A stretch of 64,000 nucleotides of DNA, from assembly GCA_030447305.1 (NCBI GenBank), contig JAUJPC010000005.1:161497-225496 (forward strand), read 5' to 3'. The translations under genes were made by a program, and so were the position numbers. The notes under the pieces were generated by a model. The model was not told the DNA's origin. It ran no database searches and was given only the letters and a program-made list of their open reading frames with translations. Of the stretch, positions 59,897-64,000 are shown piece after piece (the stretch's first letter is position 1; each line of letters opens with the position of its first letter). This DNA comes from Actinomycetota bacterium (GTDB taxonomy: Bacteria; Actinomycetota; CADDZG01; JAHWKV01).

Positions 59897-60103
59897 ATGA
59901 ACAAAGGTCAGATTTTACAAATACGTCTTACTGACGCGGAGAAACAAGGATTTCAAGAAGCCGCTAATCTCGCTGGTATTCCGCTGTCCTCGTGGGTGAG
60001 GGAAAGACTTAGGTTGGCCGCGATTAGAGATTTAGAGAGTGCGGGGCAAAAAATCCCGTTTGTAGAAGCGGTTCATTTAAGAGACGTCGATGGCACAGGC
60101 TAA
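59897..60103 (+). CDS. ribbon-helix-helix-type regulator
   Basis: 68 residues from ATG 59897: 'KGQILQIRLTDAEKQGFQEAANLAGIPLSSWVRERLRLAAIRDLESAGQKIPF'. A beta strand (ILQIRL) followed by two helices with the turn 'AGIPLSSWVRERLR' is typical of RHH DNA-binding proteins (antitoxin/MobC-like). I prefer ATG 59897 because ATG 59867 lies inside the palindrome. It overlaps the DUF262 gene by 14 nt. As a small repressor next to palindromes it probably controls its own operon and, by position, the transposase. Confidence 0.7.
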   Translation: MNKGQILQIRLTDAEKQGFQEAANLAGIPLSSWVRERLRLAAIRDLESAGQKIPFVEAVHLRDVDGTG

Positions 60104-61781
60104 GAGTCACATCGCTTTCGAGGAATTGGGCTTGGGAAGTCTTCTAAAACGGTATCGTCTTCGTGTTCCTCCCAACCAGCGTGAATATTCGTGGACGGAA
60201 CGGGAAATCTCTCAGCTCTTCCAGGACTTCGCCAAAGCGATCAATGATGACGGACCTTATTTCTTAGGAACAATCGTCACGATCCCCCGAGGGGAAGGCC
60301 TGCTCGAAGTGGTAGACGGGCAGCAACGACTCGCCACCACCGCGGTTCTCCTAGCTGCAATGCGCAATTACCTGCGAACGGTAGAGGAAGACCTACTCGT
60401 TCAGTCCATAGATGATGAATTCTTGTCCGCTATTCATCGTGAGGGTCGCCAACGCGTTCCTAAGCTAACCCTCAATTTGGATGACAACGAGTTCTTTAAT
60501 CGAATCATCGTGAACGATCCCGGGGACGCCTCATTAGCACCTACGCGTGCATCGCATGAACGGCTCATTTTGGCTCGAACTGAAGCAGATAAGCACGTTG
60601 CCAAAATCGTCTCAACGCTTAACAAAAAGGAACACGGCGACGAACTTAACCGCTGGACTTCATTCATAGAACACCGGGCGGTGGCGGTTCTCCTAAGAGT
60701 TCCCAATGACGCCGACGCTTACAAGATGTTCGAAACGCTAAACGACCGTGGGCTTCGTACATCACAAGCTGACCTGATCAAGAACTTCCTTTTTTCGAAG
60801 TCCGACAGTCGCATTCAAGAGGTACAAAGCCGGTGGTCTTACATGAGAGGCGCGCTTGAATCCGCTTCGGAGGACTCCGAAATCACTATCACTTTTCTAA
60901 GACATGCCTTGATTGTTCAGCGCGGGCATCTCCGTCAGGTCGACGTGTATGACGCAGTTCAGGACATTGTCAAGTCGGAGCCCTCAGCCGTCACGTTCAG
61001 TGCGACCATTGAATCTCTCGCCAATGTTTACGTAGCGACCTTTAACCCTGAACACGAGCGATGGAATAGTTATCCCGACCAGGCACGTAGGGCTATTGAG
61101 GTGTTTAACCTCCTCGACATTAAGCCAATGAGGCCGTTAATTCTGGCTATTGCGACGAAGATGGAGCCCAAGGTAGCCGCAGCTGCCTTTAAGTTTCTTA
61201 TCGCTTTGGGTGTTCGGCTGAACATCGCGTCTAGCACTCGTTCTAGTTCGGTTGAGGTACCCCTAGCTGATGCCGCGCATGATGTCTTTGAAGGCAAGAT
61301 TGACACGGTCGGAAAGCTGCGCACGGCCCTTGAGTCTCTAACTCCGACGGATCTGGAGTTTCAGAAGGCATTTGAGACGTGCAGAGTTTCAACTGCCAGG
61401 TTGGCCAGGTACTACTTAAGGTCTCTCGAAATGACTGCAAAGGAAGTAGATGAGCCTTGGTTCGTGCCACAAAGCGACACCCAAGTCATCAACCTCGAAC
61501 ACGTGCTTCCGCGAAAACCTGAAGGGCATTGGCCGGAACTAAGTGAGGATTACGTCCGACTCCTGGCGACACGATTAGGTAATCAGGCCTTATTGCGTGC
61601 ACAGGAAAACGCCGAACTGAAGAGCAGTTCTTTCCACGACAAGAAGCCGGTTTACGCTCAATCTCCTTACGTTTTGACAAACCAAATCGCAGAGGCGGCT
61701 GAATGGAATGAGGAAGCAATTAACGATCGGCAAAAAAAGCTCGCCGAGCTGGCAGTCAAAACGTGGTCTTTGAAGTTATGA
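60090..61781 (+). CDS. DUF262–DUF1524 (GmrSD/SspE-like) predicted restriction nuclease
   Basis: 563 residues. N-terminal DUF262 domain (about 1–230) has 'RVPPNQREYSWTEREI' and the nucleotide-binding/hydrolysis motif DGQQRL (residues 77–81). A helical middle follows, and the C-terminal DUF1524 HNH-type nuclease domain (about 460–563) has 'INLEHVLPRK' (His about 471), 'LGNQALL', 'N…SSFHDKK'. This is the architecture of single-chain GmrSD type IV restriction enzymes and of SspE/BrxU-like nucleases that use NTP and cut modified phage DNA. Family is clear, target modification unknown. Overlaps the genes on both sides (14 and 4 nt), so all three are translated together. Confidence 0.85.
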   Translation: MAQAKSHIAFEELGLGSLLKRYRLRVPPNQREYSWTEREISQLFQDFAKAINDDGPYFLGTIVTIPRGEGLLEVVDGQQRLATTAVLLAAMRNYLRTVEEDLLVQSIDDEFLSAIHREGRQRVPKLTLNLDDNEFFNRIIVNDPGDASLAPTRASHERLILARTEADKHVAKIVSTLNKKEHGDELNRWTSFIEHRAVAVLLRVPNDADAYKMFETLNDRGLRTSQADLIKNFLFSKSDSRIQEVQSRWSYMRGALESASEDSEITITFLRHALIVQRGHLRQVDVYDAVQDIVKSEPSAVTFSATIESLANVYVATFNPEHERWNSYPDQARRAIEVFNLLDIKPMRPLILAIATKMEPKVAAAAFKFLIALGVRLNIASSTRSSSVEVPLADAAHDVFEGKIDTVGKLRTALESLTPTDLEFQKAFETCRVSTARLARYYLRSLEMTAKEVDEPWFVPQSDTQVINLEHVLPRKPEGHWPELSEDYVRLLATRLGNQALLRAQENAELKSSSFHDKKPVYAQSPYVLTNQIAEAAEWNEEAINDRQKKLAELAVKTWSLKL

Positions 61782-61936
61782 AACCCCCTCGAAGGCCCTC
61801 CAGATCTCGCCCCACAGATGCTAATCGTCTTGCCTACCAAGTCGTAAGAGAGGCGACAGACGCACCCTCGGAACCGGCTGAGGACACATCCCCCAAGAGG
61901 GAGGGTGAAAGCAAGAAGCGGGAGAGCGAGTCTTAA
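61778..61936 (+). CDS. small charged protein of the cargo operon (52 aa)
   Basis: 52 codons from ATG 61778, which overlaps the DUF262 stop (ATGA). Basic Pro/Arg/Ser-rich start, then 'RPTDANRLAYQVVREATDAPSEPAEDTSPK' and a Lys/Glu/Ser tail. The short 'P…DANRLAYQVVREAT' core resembles small proteins that I recall from near transposase genes, but no family can be named. The overlap and coupled position are the main support. Confidence 0.6.
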   Translation: MKPPRRPSRSRPTDANRLAYQVVREATDAPSEPAEDTSPKREGESKKRESES

Positions 61937-62102
61937 GCCTCTCAAGCTGACCCCACTGCCCGCCAATACGCCTAAGCCTCTTGGCAGGCAATCAGCTTCC
62001 CTGTAGCCTTCCCCTACTTCCCTAAGCCGACTAACTGCGCCCGTTCCTTTCCTTGGCAGGAGTGCGGGCGCTAGTCGGCCCTTCGTGTCAAGTCCCCTCT
62101 GA
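61937..62102. other. right subterminal region of the transposon, hairpin
   Basis: 166 nt without a gene. A long stem at 62027–62078 pairs CCGACTA and GCGCCCG (3-nt bulge between) with CGGGCGC and TAGTCGG. It could terminate the cargo transcript and hold transposase binding sites. Confidence 0.5.
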
Positions 62103-62121
62103 TTCAAACTGACCCACTACC
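62103..62121. repeat. right terminal inverted repeat of the transposon
   Basis: TTCAAACTGACCCACTACC, the exact reverse complement of 58260–58278. Confidence 0.92.
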
Positions 62122-62129
62122 GACCTCGG

Positions 62130-62167
62130 GGTAGTGGTTCAGTTTACTGACCCATTACCGACCTCGG
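62130..62167. mobile_element. 30-bp stub of a second related element plus third target duplication
   Basis: 62130–62159 reads as a left end (GGTAGTGGTTCAGTTTA) fused directly to a right end (CTGACCCATTACC), with nothing between. It is followed by a third GACCTCGG (62160–62167). It looks like an element reduced to its two ends at the same target. Confidence 0.7.
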
Positions 62168-62261
62168 CTCGCTATCCTGCCGGATCAAGGGGATGCATGC
62201 CGGCGGCTGCGAATTATCTTCGTTGTAGAGTCCTAGAACTGCTTCGATCGGAGGATTTTGC

Positions 62262-62624
62262 GTGCGCGAGGTTCATCAGTATCTGGGCTTGGGCATTGCC
62301 GGCGTGTTTCTCCTGCTCTCGCTGTGGGGCCTTTTCCAGTGGATCCGCAACACCCATCCCGGATCGATGTACTACCGTCTGCTTGCGGTCGCCCAGATCA
62401 GTCTGCTTGCCCAGGTCATCGTCGGTGTAGTTATGTTCATGGTTGAACGCGATGGGCCGGTCGATCCCCTGCACCTCGTCTACGGAGGATTCCCGCTCCT
62501 GGTTCTAATCGCCGCGCACAAGTATTCAAGGAAGATGGAGGGGCTGGAGTGGGTGGCCTTTGCGCTGGCCGGGCTGTTCATCTTCGGCTTGCAGCTGCGG
62601 GGGTACATGACCGGCATGGCTTAG
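62262..62624 (+). CDS. conserved four-helix membrane protein
   Basis: 120 residues from GTG 62262 (GGAGG 5 nt upstream). Four hydrophobic segments: LGLGIAGVFLLLSLWGLFQWI, LLAVAQISLLAQVIVGVVMFMV, LVYGGFPLLVLIAAH, WVAFALAGLFIFGLQL. The spacing recalls small actinobacterial proteins encoded before guaB3. Function unknown. Target site of the transposon is about 95 nt upstream. Confidence 0.75.
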   Translation: MREVHQYLGLGIAGVFLLLSLWGLFQWIRNTHPGSMYYRLLAVAQISLLAQVIVGVVMFMVERDGPVDPLHLVYGGFPLLVLIAAHKYSRKMEGLEWVAFALAGLFIFGLQLRGYMTGMA

Positions 62625-62747
62625 CTGGGCTTGGCCAAGCAAACGGCTGATTCGTCTGCCTGCAAGTAGGGCCGAAGTTTTTCGCGCTAGTGGTATATAT
62701 CTAGATCGGCCGCGTTCGGACCGGCCCCCAGTGATTGGAACCCACAT

Positions 62748-63908
62748 TTGGATTCTTCTATTGGCATTGGCAAGACGGCTCGCCGGGCCTACGGGTTCGA
62801 CGACATCGCGATCGTTCCGTCTCGCCGGACCCGGGACCCCGATGACGTAGACATCTCCTGGGAGATCGACGGGTACCGGTTCGACCTGGCTCTTATGGCC
62901 TCTGGGATGGACGCGGTTGTCTCGCCGACCAGCGCGGTTACCATCGGCCGTCTGGGGGGGCTGGCAGTCCTGAACCTGGAGGGCTTGCACAGCCGGTACG
63001 AAGACGCGGACTCCGTCCTGCAGGAGATCTCCGAGCTTCCCGCCGCCACAGCCACCGCCCGAATGCAGGAGCTGTATCAGCAGCCGATCAAGGAAGACCT
63101 GATCGCCAAGTCGATCGCTGAGATCAAGGCCGGCGGAGTGACCGCCGCAGCCAGCTTGACACCTCAGAAGGTTCAGCAGTACGCCCACATCGTCCTTGAG
63201 GCCGAGCTGGACATTCTGGTGATCCAGGGAACTGTCGTGTCGGCCGAGCACATGTCCACCCAGACCGAGCCGCTAAACCTCAAGGAGTTCATAGCCACTT
63301 TCGACGTGCCCGTAATAGTTGGAGGGTGTGCGTCCTACCAGCCGGCTCTTCATCTCATGAGGACGGGAGCGATTGGTATTTTGGTCGGCGTGGGACCCGG
63401 CGCTGCCTGCACCTCACGGCAGGTTCTGGGAATCGGGGTCCCGCAGGCCACTGCCATCTCCGATGCGGCGGGTGCCCGCATGCGCCATCTGGACGAGACC
63501 GGGCGTTACGTGCATGTGATCGCCGACGGCGGCATGCGAACCGGCGGCGACATCGCCAAGGCCATCGCTTGTGGTGCCGACGCTGTGATGATTGGCTCGC
63601 CGCTGGCTCGGGCAACCGATGCTCCGGGGCGGGGATTCCACTGGGGCATGGCGACCTTCCACTCGGGGCTCCCCCGAGGGGTTCGAATCGCCGCTCCCCC
63701 GCTCGGAACCGTCCAACAGATCCTCACCGGCCCCACCAGCCTGAACGATGGGACCATGAACCTGTTCGGCGCCCTCCGGACCTCCATGGCGACCACTGGC
63801 TACGAGTCGGTCAAGGACTTCCAGAAGGCCGAGGTGGTCATCGCGCCGTCGATCAAGACGGAGGGCAAGTTCGCCCAGCAGCACCAAGGGGTCGTCGACT
63901 ACACATAG
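62748..63908 (+). CDS. guaB3: GuaB3-family IMP dehydrogenase-related protein
   Basis: 386 residues from TTG 62748. (beta/alpha)8 IMPDH/GMPR fold without CBS domains: 'ARRAYGFDDIAIVPSRRTRDPDDVDISWEID', 'DLALMASGMDAVVSP', active-site loop 'GVGPGAACTSRQVLGIGVPQATAI' with Cys221, 'VIADGGMRTGGDIAKAIACGADAVMIGSPLA'. The length and 'GAACTSR' loop fit the actinobacterial GuaB3 group, a paralogue of IMP dehydrogenase. The usual upstream guaB2 is not in the window; the only upstream gene is a small membrane protein. Confidence 0.92.
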   Translation: MDSSIGIGKTARRAYGFDDIAIVPSRRTRDPDDVDISWEIDGYRFDLALMASGMDAVVSPTSAVTIGRLGGLAVLNLEGLHSRYEDADSVLQEISELPAATATARMQELYQQPIKEDLIAKSIAEIKAGGVTAAASLTPQKVQQYAHIVLEAELDILVIQGTVVSAEHMSTQTEPLNLKEFIATFDVPVIVGGCASYQPALHLMRTGAIGILVGVGPGAACTSRQVLGIGVPQATAISDAAGARMRHLDETGRYVHVIADGGMRTGGDIAKAIACGADAVMIGSPLARATDAPGRGFHWGMATFHSGLPRGVRIAAPPLGTVQQILTGPTSLNDGTMNLFGALRTSMATTGYESVKDFQKAEVVIAPSIKTEGKFAQQHQGVVDYT

Positions 63909-63922
63909 CTCTTGTATGTGAT

Positions 63923-63990
63923 GAAGGGGGAAGGTCATCGGGGGGCTCCGAGAGCTGGAGTCGCCCGCCGACGACCTTCCCCCTTCTTTA
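63923..63990 (+). terminator. terminator of guaB3
   Basis: GAAGGGGGAAGGTC… pairs over 19 positions (one mismatch) with …GACCTTCCCCCTTC, followed by TTTA. 14 nt after the stop. Confidence 0.85.
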
Positions 63991-64000
63991 GGTCACCGGC

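Larger units (their letters stand above)
58252..62129. mobile_element. transposon with 8-bp target duplication carrying an IS1-like transposase and a DUF262 defence operon
   Basis: Ends are exact: GACCTCGG (58252–58259), left repeat GGTAGTGGGTCAGTTTGAA (58260–58278) ... right repeat TTCAAACTGACCCACTACC (62103–62121), GACCTCGG (62122–62129). The 19-bp terminal repeats are perfect inverted copies and the 8-bp flanks are identical, so the 3,862-bp unit (58260–62121) transposed as one piece. It carries a leftward transposase, a rightward three-gene cargo operon, a gene-free structured left end and a 166-nt right end with a hairpin. The transposase type and 8-bp duplication fit IS1-like or IS1595-like elements; which one I cannot tell. 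Cargo base composition is lower in GC than the surroundings. Confidence 0.9.

Noticed and set aside
1..64000. CRISPR arrays, rRNA genes and phage structural genes
   Set aside because: None seen on reading the window on both strands.

Overview
The window looks like a chromosomal segment from a high-GC member of the Actinomycetota, probably from an uncultured or poorly sampled lineage. The support is gene content. It has a PspA–PspAA pair, a SepX/GlpR-like membrane protein, an SCO4848-like and a DUF6186-like small membrane protein, a gluABCD-type amino-acid transporter, an MprAB-like two-component system, and a GuaB3-type IMP dehydrogenase homologue. It also has the actinobacterial cluster nnr–alr–udg–tsaE–tsaB–rimI–tsaD–groES. 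I assign no species; all family calls come from reading motifs, not from database searches.

Layout. (1) 0.2–12.5 kb is a signalling region. It holds a universal stress protein divergent from a CBS protein, a flavoprotein coupled to a cyclic-nucleotide-binding protein, a TPR–cyclase protein, a large LuxR-type AAA regulator, a ferredoxin–cyclase fusion, a NarL-type two-component pair and small membrane proteins. (2) 12.5–36 kb is mostly housekeeping and envelope: tRNA-Ala, a translin homologue, SepX/GlpR-like protein, leucyl aminopeptidase, MoaC/GalU/diguanylate cyclase, FmdB, CpaB-like protein, LysR regulator, Psp membrane-stress genes with a TPM-like protein, gluABCD, an OafA-type acyltransferase, a collagen-like exported protein and a cupin. 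(3) 36–49.5 kb is an unusual stretch in which many genes are broken by single-base frameshifts (CPBP protease, GAF protein, dienelactone hydrolase, CutA, an ISLre2/UPF0236-like transposase, STAS protein). They lie among intact genes (P450, SnoaL, cupin, tRNA-Arg, intradiol dioxygenase, YceI, two-component system). This is either real decay around an old IS copy or local consensus error. (4) 49.5–58.2 kb is a dense, intact core cluster: NAD(P)HX repair, alanine racemase, uracil-DNA glycosylase, t6A synthesis genes, RimI, CIRCE-controlled groES and an M23 peptidase. (5) 58.26–62.12 kb is a precisely bounded transposon. (6) The window closes with a small membrane protein, guaB3 and a strong terminator.

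The most interesting object is the transposon. It has perfect 19-bp terminal inverted repeats and an 8-bp target duplication (GACCTCGG). An IS1-like DDE transposase is transcribed leftward. A three-gene cargo operon runs rightward with overlapping genes: a ribbon-helix-helix regulator, a DUF262–DUF1524 (GmrSD/SspE-like) predicted restriction nuclease and a small charged protein. Between the divergent units lie two related 23-bp palindromes, and the two start regions are near copies of each other, so the regulator may control both cargo and transposition. The left 670 nt carries no ORF but has a long hairpin whose loop can pair downstream, a perfect 28-bp palindrome and a tRNA-like fold. Immediately to the right is a 30-bp stub made only of two related transposon ends, followed by a third copy of the target duplication.
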